Shown here: positions 25,171-32,925 of the stretch, one piece after another
Position numbering within the stretch: position 1 is the first letter of the stretch
Layout: each line of letters starts with the position of its first letter
Position numbers and translations under genes: made by a program
The notes under the pieces: generated by a model
What the model saw: the letters and a program-made list of their open reading frames with translations, nothing else
What the model was told of the DNA's origin: nothing
The model's database searches: none
Assembly: GCF_016862375.1 (NCBI RefSeq)
Contig: NZ_BOMV01000056.1
Location: forward strand, 88,845-152,844
Source: Paractinoplanes rishiriensis
Lineage (GTDB): Bacteria > Actinomycetota > Actinomycetes > Mycobacteriales > Micromonosporaceae
Direction of reading: 5' to 3'
DNA length: 64,000 bases

Positions 25171-27888
25171 CTACGAGACGGAACAGCTGACCGGGGAGGG
25201 CACCGGGTTGGTGGTGCCGGTCGAGTTGCCCAGGAAGCCGAACGTGGTGCTGGCTCCCGCGGCGAGGCTGCCGTTCCAGGCGGCGTTGGTGACGCGTACG
25301 GCCGAGCCGGTCTGCGTGACGGTGCCGCCCCACAGCTGGGTCACGGTTTGGCCGTTGGTGAAGTCCCAGTTGATGATCCAGGCCCGGACCGCGGCGCTGC
25401 CGCCGTTGGTCACCGTCACCTCGCCCTGGAAGCCGCCGGACCACTGGCCGGTGACCTTGTAGGAGGCGGTGCAGGCCCCGGGGGACGACGTCGGCGTCGT
25501 CGTCGGCGGCGTTGTCGGCGTCGTCGTCGGCGGCGTTGTCGGCGTGGTCGTGGGCGGCGTGGTGGGTGTCGTCGTCGGCGGCGTTGTCGGCGTCGTCGTC
25601 GGCGTCGTGGTGGGTGCCGTGGTGGTCGGCGTCGGGCTGGACGGGCCGCCCTGGCGGTCCGCGTAGAGGATGCCGCGGCCGTTGGTGCCCAGGTAGACGC
25701 GGCCGTAGATGCGCGGGTCACCGGCCAGCGCGTCGCCCATGTTGCCGTACTGGTGGGCGTCGTCGTTGATCCGGACCCAGGCGGTGCCGGTGTTGTCCGA
25801 GCGGAACACGCCGGCCACCCCGTCGACCGTGCCGACCAGGAACACCGCCGGGTGGGTGGCGCCCGTCGCGGCCTTGCCGAACGCGACGTTGATGCCCGAG
25901 GTCACCGTGGAGACCGTGGTGAACGTGGCACCGGAGTCGGTCGACCGGAGCAGGCCGGAGGAACCGGCGACCCAGACGTTGCCCTCCAGACCGGGAACGG
26001 CCTTGAAGTTCAGCCGGCCCTCGGTGGGCAGCGCCACCGACGACGCGGTGAACGTCGCGCCGCCGTCCTTGCTGACGTAGAACTTGCCCGCCGCGGTCGC
26101 GTAGAACGTCTTCGGGTTGACCCGGTCCGACTCCACCTTCGCGCCGGCCGGCACCCCGGTGGACTGGCTCCAGGAGCTGCCCCGGGTGGTCGAGTAGTGC
26201 ACGCCGGCACCGACCGGCGACCAGACCATGGAGCCGGCGTCCGCGCCCACGGCGATGGTGCCGCCGCCGGTCACGCCGCCCGGTTCCTGACCCTGGTACC
26301 AGTTGCGGCCGCCGTCCGAGGAGATGCCGATGTGCGGCGCCGCCTCGGCGTTGCCGACCCGGGCCCACACGAGCGGGTTGAGCTCGGCGAAGTCCAGGCT
26401 GGTGTTGCTGCCCAGGGCCGGCGAGTCGTGGAAGCTCGGCTGTACCGCGTCCAGCGAGGTGTGGTAGAAGCCGCCGACGTCCAGCATCGCGCTGACCAGC
26501 GAGGCGCCGGACGGCGGGCTGGCCAGGTCGAGGACCGCGGTCTCCTCGATGCCCTTGGCGAACGGCTTGATGGTGAACGTGGTGTTCGAGTCCCAGTTCG
26601 TCAGCTGGGTGGTGCCGTAGATGGTCGCGCCGGTGCCGTACAGCATCCGGTTCGAGTTGAACGGGTCGATCGCGAGCGACTCGTTCATCCAGCCGAGCTT
26701 CGGGGTCGACTCCGGCGGCTGCGGGTTGGTGTTGAAGTCGAGCCACGGGTTGGCCGAGATGTCCATGGTGTAGCGCTTGGTCATGTTCGGGTAGCTCGAC
26801 CAGTCCCAGATCCGGGTCCAGGTCGCGCCGTAGTCCGTGCTCCGGAAGAAGATCGCGTCCGGCCACCAGGAGATCTGGGTGGCGACCATCAGCGTGCCCG
26901 GCTTCTGCGCGTCGACGGTGAGGCCGGAGTAGCCGTAGTAGCGGTCCGCCTCCGGGGTCGGCGAGATGTTGGTCCAGGTGCCGGTGCTCATGTCCAGCCG
27001 CCAGACCTCGCCCGCGGCGCCGTCGTACGGGCCGCCGGTGTCGCTGGTCGCCAGGAAGAAGTTGGTGCCCTGGATGACACCCTTCTTGGGCAGGTAACCG
27101 GTGGGCTGACCGGCCACGCGCTGCCAGGTGGCCCCGCCGTCGGTGGAACGGTAGAGCGGGTTCTCCTTGTCCATCACGCCGACGTAGACGGCGGTGGAGT
27201 TCGGGTCGAACGTGACGAAGCTGAGGCCCTGGTTCTGGTTCAGGTAGCCGTTCGTGTCGTTCGGGTCCTGCACGTAGTTGCCCGCGTTCGGGAACGAGGA
27301 CACCTTGGCCCAGGTCGCGCCGTAGTCGGTGCTGCGCCACAGGCCGTTGCCGCCCTCGGCGGCGAAGTACACGTTGCGGTTGTTGCGCGGGTCTACCGCG
27401 AGGCGCTCGCCGACGCCGCGGCCCGGCATGTTGCCGCCGTTCTTGAAGGGCAGCTGGGTGACCTGCCAGGTGTTGCCCTTGTTGGTGGAGCGCAGGATCG
27501 CGCCGTTGTTCGGGTCCCACGAGTTCGTGTACATGCCGACAGCGGCGTAGACCCGGTTGGTGTCGACCGGGTCGGGAGCTATGGAGAGGACACCGTTGTA
27601 ACCCCAGTTGTCCTGGCCCACCCAGTCCAGCAGCGGGGTCCAGCCCTGGTCGGCCTCGTTCCAGCGGTAGGCGCCGCCGATGTCCGTGCGGGAGTAGATC
27701 AGGTTTCGCTCGCCCGGGTTGAAGACGATGCCGGGCACGAACCCGCCGCCGTCGATCCGGACGTTTTTCCAGGTGTACGGCTCTGCGGCTGCCGCCGATG
27801 CCGTTTGGGACCCTACGACCGCGACGGCGACCGTGCCCAGCGCGAGCGCGGCTACCGTTGCGACGAGGGCGACCCGTCTCCGTCTCAT
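25171..27888 (-). CDS. secreted GH74 xyloglucanase with C-terminal CBM2
   Basis: 905 aa. Signal peptide (about 1-35), then a two-part beta-propeller GH74 domain (about 36-765) with repeated sialidase-like blocks such as RSTDYGATW and RSTDGGATW. The catalytic Asp near the N-terminus lies in IYSRTDIGGAYRW. A long Pro-Thr repeat linker leads to a CBM2 (about 805-905). GH74 enzymes cut xyloglucan backbones. I start at MRRRRVALVATV (GAAAGGTG ribosome site); a longer frame has no support. It is the first gene of the operon and lies directly behind a TTGACA promoter with a CebR-type box at the transcription start. Confidence 0.95.
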   Translation of the reverse strand: MRRRRVALVATVAALALGTVAVAVVGSQTASAAAAEPYTWKNVRIDGGGFVPGIVFNPGERNLIYSRTDIGGAYRWNEADQGWTPLLDWVGQDNWGYNGVLSIAPDPVDTNRVYAAVGMYTNSWDPNNGAILRSTNKGNTWQVTQLPFKNGGNMPGRGVGERLAVDPRNNRNVYFAAEGGNGLWRSTDYGATWAKVSSFPNAGNYVQDPNDTNGYLNQNQGLSFVTFDPNSTAVYVGVMDKENPLYRSTDGGATWQRVAGQPTGYLPKKGVIQGTNFFLATSDTGGPYDGAAGEVWRLDMSTGTWTNISPTPEADRYYGYSGLTVDAQKPGTLMVATQISWWPDAIFFRSTDYGATWTRIWDWSSYPNMTKRYTMDISANPWLDFNTNPQPPESTPKLGWMNESLAIDPFNSNRMLYGTGATIYGTTQLTNWDSNTTFTIKPFAKGIEETAVLDLASPPSGASLVSAMLDVGGFYHTSLDAVQPSFHDSPALGSNTSLDFAELNPLVWARVGNAEAAPHIGISSDGGRNWYQGQEPGGVTGGGTIAVGADAGSMVWSPVGAGVHYSTTRGSSWSQSTGVPAGAKVESDRVNPKTFYATAAGKFYVSKDGGATFTASSVALPTEGRLNFKAVPGLEGNVWVAGSSGLLRSTDSGATFTTVSTVTSGINVAFGKAATGATHPAVFLVGTVDGVAGVFRSDNTGTAWVRINDDAHQYGNMGDALAGDPRIYGRVYLGTNGRGILYADRQGGPSSPTPTTTAPTTTPTTTPTTPPTTTPTTPPTTTPTTPPTTTPTTPPTTTPTSSPGACTASYKVTGQWSGGFQGEVTVTNGGSAAVRAWIINWDFTNGQTVTQLWGGTVTQTGSAVRVTNAAWNGSLAAGASTTFGFLGNSTGTTNPVPSPVSCSVS
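25488..25635. repeat. tandem repeat encoding the GH74 Pro-Thr linker
   Basis: Imperfect tandem units built on GTCGTCGGCGGCGTTGTCGG encode (T)TPTTPP repeats on the minus strand. The unit length is about 21-24 bp. Such tracts join catalytic and CBM domains and can vary in copy number by slippage. Confidence 0.8.
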
Positions 27889-27917
27889 CCGACACCTTTC
27901 ATTGACATGCGTGCACA

Positions 27918-27931
27918 TGGGAGCGCTCCCA
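27918..27931. promoter_or_regulatory. CebR-type operator TGGGAGCGCTCCCA upstream of GH74
   Basis: Perfect 14-bp palindrome identical to the streptomycete CebR box. It starts 30 bp upstream of the GH74 start codon and sits immediately downstream of the predicted -10 element, an ideal position for repression relieved by cello-oligosaccharides. The cebR gene is not in this window. Confidence 0.88.
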
Positions 27932-27933
27932 AA

Positions 27934-27962
27934 AGCGTCGGCCCCCGACATATCTCTGTCAA
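27934..27962 (-). promoter_or_regulatory. promoter of the GH74-GH48-AA10 operon
   Basis: Minus-strand TTGACA (27957-27962), 17-nt spacer, GACGCT (27934-27939). The CebR-type box begins within a few bases of the expected transcription start. Confidence 0.65.
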
Positions 27963-28007
27963 GTCCCGGAAACCACTAGTTGACAATCCTGGATATAGAA
28001 CCAAGGG

Positions 28008-28021
28008 TGGGAGCGCTCCCA
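28008..28021. promoter_or_regulatory. second CebR-type operator, upstream of the GH10 remnant
   Basis: Second perfect TGGGAGCGCTCCCA, 30 bp before the ATG of the decayed GH10 frame at 28051. A plus-strand TTGACA lies at 27980-27985. It mirrors the box on the GH74 side and would once have controlled a divergent xylanase/cellulase gene; it may now add to repression of GH74. Confidence 0.85.
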
Positions 28022-28050
28022 GCCTGCTTTTTCGCCGGAGGACCCCTCAG

Positions 28051-28266
28051 ATGTGGAAGCGAGTGGCACCCGGCGCGGTCCCGGCCGGCCTCACCTTCGG
28101 GGCATCACGGCGGGAAAATGCGGGCGCCGCGACCACCCAGAGTCAGCTGGCCGACGCTCAGGGTCGCGACTTCGGATTCGCGCTCACCTCGAGCTACCTG
28201 AACGAGGCGCAGTATAAGTCGATCACCGTCGATAAATTCAAGCGCTTCGCGACAAGAACGCCATGA
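28051..28266 (+). pseudogene. remnant of a GH10 endo-xylanase gene (5' end only)
   Basis: A 71-codon frame keeps a good ribosome site (GGAGGAC), a degenerate signal-like start and the N-terminal GH10 pattern: QLADAQGRDFGFAL then SSYLNEAQYKSI, matching the family's 'LA-x-GR-FG-A ... L-x-Y-x-I' order. Just where intact enzymes read EN-MK, the frame has slipped: a one-step frame change recovers KNAMK from bases near 28247-28266. After that nothing recognisable follows. A CebR-type box sits 30 bp upstream. I read it as the decayed, truncated start of a secreted xylanase divergent from GH74. Confidence 0.65.
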
Positions 28267-28813
28267 AGCCGGCCGAGCCGGCCCGGGCCCGCCCGCCGAT
28301 CCGGCGCCGCCGCCCAGGCTCAACCACGACCTGCGACACCGCAGAGGAATAAGATTCGCATAACGCCCATTCCACCCGCCGAGCAGCAGATCTTGTTGAA
28401 TCGCTGTTCACTGGAACACGAACACCCGTTGCCGCTCCGACGCCGCCTCGCCGCAATCCTGCGGCGCGACCGCGCGGACGCCACTCGGCGATTCATCACA
28501 AACGGCCAGTCACGCGCAACCCGGCCACATCGCAATCTGATTAATCCGGCAGTTTATCGGCCCTCGGACACGGGCACTCGCGTGCTTATGGGTGCAGGAT
28601 TTCCCGATAAACGCGGTTCAATTGACACAACTCAATCGCTTAAAACGTTCAGCAACCGCTTGGAATTGACTGAACACCTACCGTCAACCGGGTGGTCGTT
28701 TTCGACCACCCGTGCCGTTTTCCGCCCTGTGTATCATCTGGCGGTGATTGCGTGAGCGTCGCCGAGTGCCTATGGTCCCCCGGGCGGCACGGCCGGCGGT
28801 TGAGGAGCGGTTC
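28267..28813. other. 547-bp intergenic region upstream of ugd
   Basis: No convincing gene. GC is visibly lower than in the surroundings from about 28320 to 28680. It contains TTGACA at 28622-28627 without a clear partner, short inverted repeats around 28646-28675 (GTTCAG ... CTGAAC), and a 10-bp perfect hairpin at 28689-28712. It is probably a mix of decayed GH10-gene flank and ugd regulatory leader. Confidence 0.5.
28689..28712 (+). terminator. hairpin upstream of ugd (terminator or attenuator)
   Basis: Perfect 10-bp stem CGGGTGGTCG / CGACCACCCG with a TTTT loop, followed by GTGCCGTTTTCC. It lies about 100 bp before the ugd start and could end upstream transcription or act in the leader. 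Confidence 0.5.
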
Positions 28814-30178
28814 ATGAGGGTTTGCGTTGTCGGCACGGGCTATGTCGGGCTCACCACCGGGGTCAGCCTCGCCTTCCTCGGACACCAGGTGACCTGCGTC
28901 GACTGGGATCAGAACAAGGTGGACATGCTGGCCGGCGGGCACTGCCCCATCTACGAGCCCGGCATGGACGAGTTGCTCGCCGAGGCCGCCGGAAACCTGA
29001 CCTTCACCACCAGCTACGCCGAGGCCGTACCCGGCGCCGACGTGGTCTTCGTCGCCGTGCAGACCCCGTCCGCCGCCGACGGCAGCCCCGACCTGCGCTA
29101 TCTGCGCGCCGCCGCGGAGAGCGTGGCGCAGAGTCTCGACCACACCTTCACCGTGGTGGTCAACAAGTCCACCGTGCCGATCGGCAGCGGGAACTGGGTC
29201 GACGCGATTCTGCGGGACTCCTTCGCGCAGCGCACCGACCGGCCGGCCGGCTGCGAATTCGCGGTCGCGTCCAATCCCGAGTTCCTGCGCGAGGGCAACG
29301 CGATCCACGACACCCTGTTCCCGGACCGGATCGTGATCGGCTCGGACAACCCGCGCAGCCTCGAGGTGCTCAACCAGCTGTACCGGCCGATCATCAACCA
29401 GACGTTCACGGCGCCCAGCTTCTCGCCCCGCCCGGACGACATCGCCGCGGTCCCGCTGGTCTCCACCGATCTCGCCTCGGCCGAGCTGATCAAGTATGCG
29501 GCCAACGCGTTCCTGGCCCTGAAGATCAGCTACGTGAACGAGATCGGCCAGCTGGCGTCCAAGGTCGGCGCCGACATCACCGAGGTGGCCCGCGGCATCG
29601 GCCTCGACCAGCGGATCGGCTCCCGGTTCCTGCAGCCCGGCGTGGGCTGGGGCGGGTCCTGCTTCGGCAAGGACACCGCGGCGCTGATCGCGACCGCCGG
29701 CGAATACAACTACGACATGCCGATCGTGCAGGCCGCGCGGGACGTCAACCAGCGGCAGCGGGCCATCGCGGTCGAGCGTCTCCAGGACGAGCTGCGCATC
29801 CTCAAGGGCCGCAAGATCGGCCTGCTCGGCATCGCGTTCAAGCCCAACACCGACGACCTGCGCGACTCCCCCGCGCTCGACATCGCCCAGCTGCTGCTGG
29901 CCCGCGGTGCGCGGGTCAAGCTGCACGACCCGGTGGCCGCCGACCGGTTCCAGCGCGAGCACCCCGACCTGGCCCCGTGCCTGAGCGAGACGCTCGACGG
30001 CCTGTTCGACGACTGCGACGCGGTGGTGCTCGTCACCGAGTGGGCGCAGTACCTCGAGCTGGACTGGAGCAAGTTCGTCGGCCTGATGCGTACGCCGATC
30101 CTGCTGGACGGCCGGCACGTGCTGGACGCCGACCGGATGGCACGTCTCGGTTACAAATATCTCGCCATCGCGGGGTAG
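28814..30178 (+). CDS. ugd: UDP-glucose 6-dehydrogenase family protein
   Basis: 454 aa. Rossmann motif VCVVGTGYVGLTTGVSLAF (about 3-21), substrate-loop SNPEFLREGNAI, helix KYAANAFLALKISYVNEIGQL and the catalytic Cys in GWGGSCFGKD. It oxidises UDP-glucose (or a related UDP-sugar) to the uronic acid with NAD+, feeding exopolysaccharide or cell-wall uronate synthesis. ATG start with GAGGAG at good spacing. It stands alone: a long low-GC leader lies before it and a hairpin after it. No glycosyltransferase or polymer operon adjoins it. Confidence 0.94.
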   Translation: MRVCVVGTGYVGLTTGVSLAFLGHQVTCVDWDQNKVDMLAGGHCPIYEPGMDELLAEAAGNLTFTTSYAEAVPGADVVFVAVQTPSAADGSPDLRYLRAAAESVAQSLDHTFTVVVNKSTVPIGSGNWVDAILRDSFAQRTDRPAGCEFAVASNPEFLREGNAIHDTLFPDRIVIGSDNPRSLEVLNQLYRPIINQTFTAPSFSPRPDDIAAVPLVSTDLASAELIKYAANAFLALKISYVNEIGQLASKVGADITEVARGIGLDQRIGSRFLQPGVGWGGSCFGKDTAALIATAGEYNYDMPIVQAARDVNQRQRAIAVERLQDELRILKGRKIGLLGIAFKPNTDDLRDSPALDIAQLLLARGARVKLHDPVAADRFQREHPDLAPCLSETLDGLFDDCDAVVLVTEWAQYLELDWSKFVGLMRTPILLDGRHVLDADRMARLGYKYLAIAG

Positions 30179-30208
30179 TCCAGATCGCCCTGGTTTACCC
30201 CGACACAC

Positions 30209-30250
30209 CGGCCGCCCCCCGGATTTCCGAGATTTCCGGACGGGCGGCCG
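30209..30250 (+). terminator. terminator after ugd
   Basis: Stem CGGCCGCCC (30209-30217) with GGGCGGCCG (30242-30250), the loop containing a nested CCGGA/TCCGG pair. A short T-containing tail follows. It begins 30 bp after the ugd stop. Confidence 0.65.
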
Positions 30251-30305
30251 CTTTGCGTCTAGGGTCGATCGAGGGGGCGTGTTCGGTGCCTGACCAGCGG
30301 TTCTC

Positions 30306-30321
30306 CCTTAACCGGTTAAGG
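30306..30321. promoter_or_regulatory. perfect palindrome CCTTAACCGGTTAAGG (LacI-type operator candidate)
   Basis: 16-bp perfect dyad with the central CG common to LacI-family operators. It is the only such site in the 293-bp gap before the alpha-glucoside-type importer operon, 150 bp upstream of its first start codon. No LacI gene is in this window. Confidence 0.65.
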
Positions 30322-30471
30322 TCTCGCTGGCGTCGCAGCCGTATCGTTACCGAGTCGATCGAGCGGAAATCATTGCGCAACGTCCCGGTTACCTCTTGAC
30401 TGTGAGCCAAGTAGCGCTTCGGACGGCGACGTCCTCGGACGTCGGAGGCGCGATTTGACATAGGGAGCGGT

Positions 30472-31842
30472 ATGTTCGGTCAACCTAAGAGCCCGCGTTT
30501 CCGGGCCGCACTCGCCGGCACCATGAGTGCCGGGCTCGTGCTCGGCCTCGCGGCGTGCGGCGACAGTGACTCCGACAGCGGCACGTCCGGCAGCAACGCC
30601 TCGGCGGCAGCCATCGACTGTGCGCCATACACGAAGTTCGGGGACATCAAGGGCAAGACGGTCTCGATCTACACGAGCATCGTGACCCCGGAGGACACTC
30701 CGCACATCGATTCCTACAAGCCCTTCGAGCAGTGCACCGGCGCCACCATCAAGTACGAGGGCGACAAGGCGTTCGAGACCCAGGTGCTGGTCCGCGCCAA
30801 GGCCGGCAACCCGCCGGACATCGCCTACGTGCCGCAGCCCGGCCTGGTGAAGCAGCTGGTGGCCACCGGCAAGGCGGTTCCGGCCCCCGAGGAGGTGTCG
30901 GCCAACACCGACAAGTTCTTCGGCGCCGACTGGAAGGCCTACGCCACGGTCGACGGCAAGTTCTACGGCGCGCCGCTCGGTGCGAACGTGAAGTCGCTGG
31001 TCTGGTATTCGCCGAAGTCGTTCAAGGACGCCGGATACGCGGTGCCCACCACGCTCGACGAGCTCAAGGCCCTGTCCGACAAGATGGTGGCGGACAAGAA
31101 GAAGCCGTGGTGCGCCGGCATCAGCAGCGGTGACGCGACCGGCTGGCCGCTCACCGACTGGATGGAGGACTTCATGCTCCGGCTCTCCGGGCCGGAGACG
31201 TACGACAAGTGGGTCAGCCACGAGATCCCGTTCAACGGCCCCGAGTCCACGGCGGCGCTGGACGCGGTCGGCGCCTACCTGAAGAACGACCAGTACGTCA
31301 ACGGCGGCCTCGGCGACGTCAAGAGCATCGCGAGCACCACGTTCCAGGACGGCGGCCTGCCGATCCTCGAGGGCACCTGCGAGATGCACCGCCAGGCCAG
31401 CTTCTACGCGGCGAACTTCCCCAAGGAGACGAACATCGCCGAGGACGGCGACATCTTCGCGTTCTACCTGCCGGGTAAGGACGCCGCCAGCAAGCCGGTC
31501 CTCGGCGCCGGTGAGTTCGTGATCGCGTTCGCGGACCGCCCGGAGGTCAAGGCGTTCCAGACCTACCTGTCCTCGGACACCTGGGCCAACGAGAAGGCCA
31601 AGATCTCCTCGGGCTGGGTCAGCGCCAACAAGGGCCTGAACCAGGCCAACCTGAAGAACCCGATCGACGCGCTCGCCGGCAAGATCCTGCTCGACCCCAA
31701 CGCCACGTTCCGCTTCGACGGCTCGGACCAGATGCCGGCGGCGGTGGGCGCGAACGCGTTCTGGAAGCAGGCGACGTCCTGGATCACCGGGCAGGACACC
31801 AAGACGACGGTGGACAACATCGAGAAGGCCTGGCCGAAGTAA
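30472..31842 (+). CDS. ABC transporter alpha-glucoside-type substrate-binding lipoprotein (AglE-like)
   Basis: 456 aa. Lipoprotein signal with lipobox LAAC (Cys29) and a Ser/Gly-rich spacer, then an extracellular solute-binding domain: KTVSIYTSIVTPEDTPHIDSY, DIAYVPQPGLVKQLV, KSLVWYSPKSFKDAGY, GTCEMHRQASF. Overall it resembles AglE-type receptors for alpha-glucosides such as trehalose, sucrose or maltose. It is first in an importer operon with two permeases, separated from them by a 13-bp hairpin that probably raises its relative expression. No ATPase gene is present; a shared MsiK-type ATPase encoded elsewhere is usual. Confidence 0.9.
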   Translation: MFGQPKSPRFRAALAGTMSAGLVLGLAACGDSDSDSGTSGSNASAAAIDCAPYTKFGDIKGKTVSIYTSIVTPEDTPHIDSYKPFEQCTGATIKYEGDKAFETQVLVRAKAGNPPDIAYVPQPGLVKQLVATGKAVPAPEEVSANTDKFFGADWKAYATVDGKFYGAPLGANVKSLVWYSPKSFKDAGYAVPTTLDELKALSDKMVADKKKPWCAGISSGDATGWPLTDWMEDFMLRLSGPETYDKWVSHEIPFNGPESTAALDAVGAYLKNDQYVNGGLGDVKSIASTTFQDGGLPILEGTCEMHRQASFYAANFPKETNIAEDGDIFAFYLPGKDAASKPVLGAGEFVIAFADRPEVKAFQTYLSSDTWANEKAKISSGWVSANKGLNQANLKNPIDALAGKILLDPNATFRFDGSDQMPAAVGANAFWKQATSWITGQDTKTTVDNIEKAWPK

Positions 31843-31861
31843 TCTGATTCAGCCTCTTTCG

Positions 31862-31898
31862 AGGCCGGCCGGGGGATGCATCTTGCCCCGGCCGGCCT
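31862..31898 (+). terminator. intra-operon hairpin between binding protein and permease genes
   Basis: Perfect 13-bp stem (AGGCCGGCCGGGG, 31862-31874, with 31886-31898), 11-nt loop. There is no long T tract but it is strong enough to attenuate transcription or protect the upstream mRNA, giving more receptor than permease. Confidence 0.75.
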
Positions 31899-31941
31899 TA
31901 GTCTCTCTCCCTCACCGAAGCGCGAAGGAGGTCCGGGTCGC

Positions 31942-32925
31942 GTGTTTTCAACCGCCTCCACCACCCCCGAGAAAATCGTCCAGATGCTTTTGGCGCTGCT
32001 GCTCTTCGCAGCCGTGATGGGCGTCATCCTCTTCATAGCAGGCCGTTTCGGCGGCAGACGCGGCGACAAGTACGTCGCCTACCTCTATCTGCTGCCCGTA
32101 CTCCTGGTGCTCGCGGTCGGCCTGGTCTATCCCGGCCTCCGCACGATCTACTTCTCGTTCTTCGACGCGGCCGGCAAGGCGTTCATCGGATTCGACAACT
32201 ACCAGACGATCTTCACGGACGACGGCCAGCTCACCGTTCTGCGGAACACGGTGCTCTGGGTGGTCATCACGCCGTTCCTGGCCACCGCGATCGGCCTCGT
32301 CTACGCGATCCTGGTGGACAAGTCACGGTTCGAGTCGTTCGCCAAGGCTCTGATCTTCCTGCCCATGGCGATCTCCATGGTGGCGGCGTCGGTCATCTGG
32401 AAGTTCGTGTACGAGTACCGCCCCGACCAGGCCAACGTGAAGCAGATCGGCCTGATCAACCAGATCATCGTGTGGCTCGGCGGTAAGCCGATCCAACTGC
32501 TCATCGAGAGCCCGCTGAACACGTTCCTGCTGATCGCCGTCATGATCTGGATCCAGTGCGGCTTCGCCATGACCGTGCTCTCCGCGGCGATCAAGGCGAT
32601 CCCGGACGACATCATCGAGGCGGCCCGCCTCGACGGCGTGAACGCGTGGAGCATGTTCCGCAAGATCACGCTGCCGAGCGTGCGGCCCACGGTCGTGGTG
32701 GTGCTGACCACCATCGGCATCGGCACGCTGAAGGTCTTCGACATCGTGCGCACGATGACCGGCGGCAACTTCAACAGCAGCGTCATCGCGAACGAGTTCT
32801 ACCTCCAGACGTTCAACGCCGACAATCAGGGTCTCGGTGCCGCGCTGGCGGTGCTGCTGTTCATCCTGGTCATCCCGATCGTCGTCTACAACATCCGCCA
32901 GGTCCGGCAATCGGAGGCACGATGA
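31942..32925 (+). CDS. sugar ABC transporter permease (AglF/MalF-like)
   Basis: 327 aa with about seven membrane helices; the first is near residues 13-33. The EAA motif that docks the ATPase is EAARLDGVNAWSMFRKITLP (about 225-245). GTG start chosen for GAAGGAGG 10 nt upstream; an earlier start would lack a ribosome site and run through the hairpin. It overlaps the second permease by ATGA. It forms the membrane channel with that gene's product for the AglE-like receptor. Confidence 0.93.
   Translation: MFSTASTTPEKIVQMLLALLLFAAVMGVILFIAGRFGGRRGDKYVAYLYLLPVLLVLAVGLVYPGLRTIYFSFFDAAGKAFIGFDNYQTIFTDDGQLTVLRNTVLWVVITPFLATAIGLVYAILVDKSRFESFAKALIFLPMAISMVAASVIWKFVYEYRPDQANVKQIGLINQIIVWLGGKPIQLLIESPLNTFLLIAVMIWIQCGFAMTVLSAAIKAIPDDIIEAARLDGVNAWSMFRKITLPSVRPTVVVVLTTIGIGTLKVFDIVRTMTGGNFNSSVIANEFYLQTFNADNQGLGAALAVLLFILVIPIVVYNIRQVRQSEAR

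Noticed and set aside
25488..25635. Tandem repeats considered as a CRISPR array
   Set aside because: Units are contiguous without spacers and encode the Pro-Thr linker of GH74.
22082..28266. Very long plus-strand frames opposite the cellulase operon
   Set aside because: They are antisense to GH48 and GH74; only the last 71 codons from 28051, outside those genes, show a real protein pattern.
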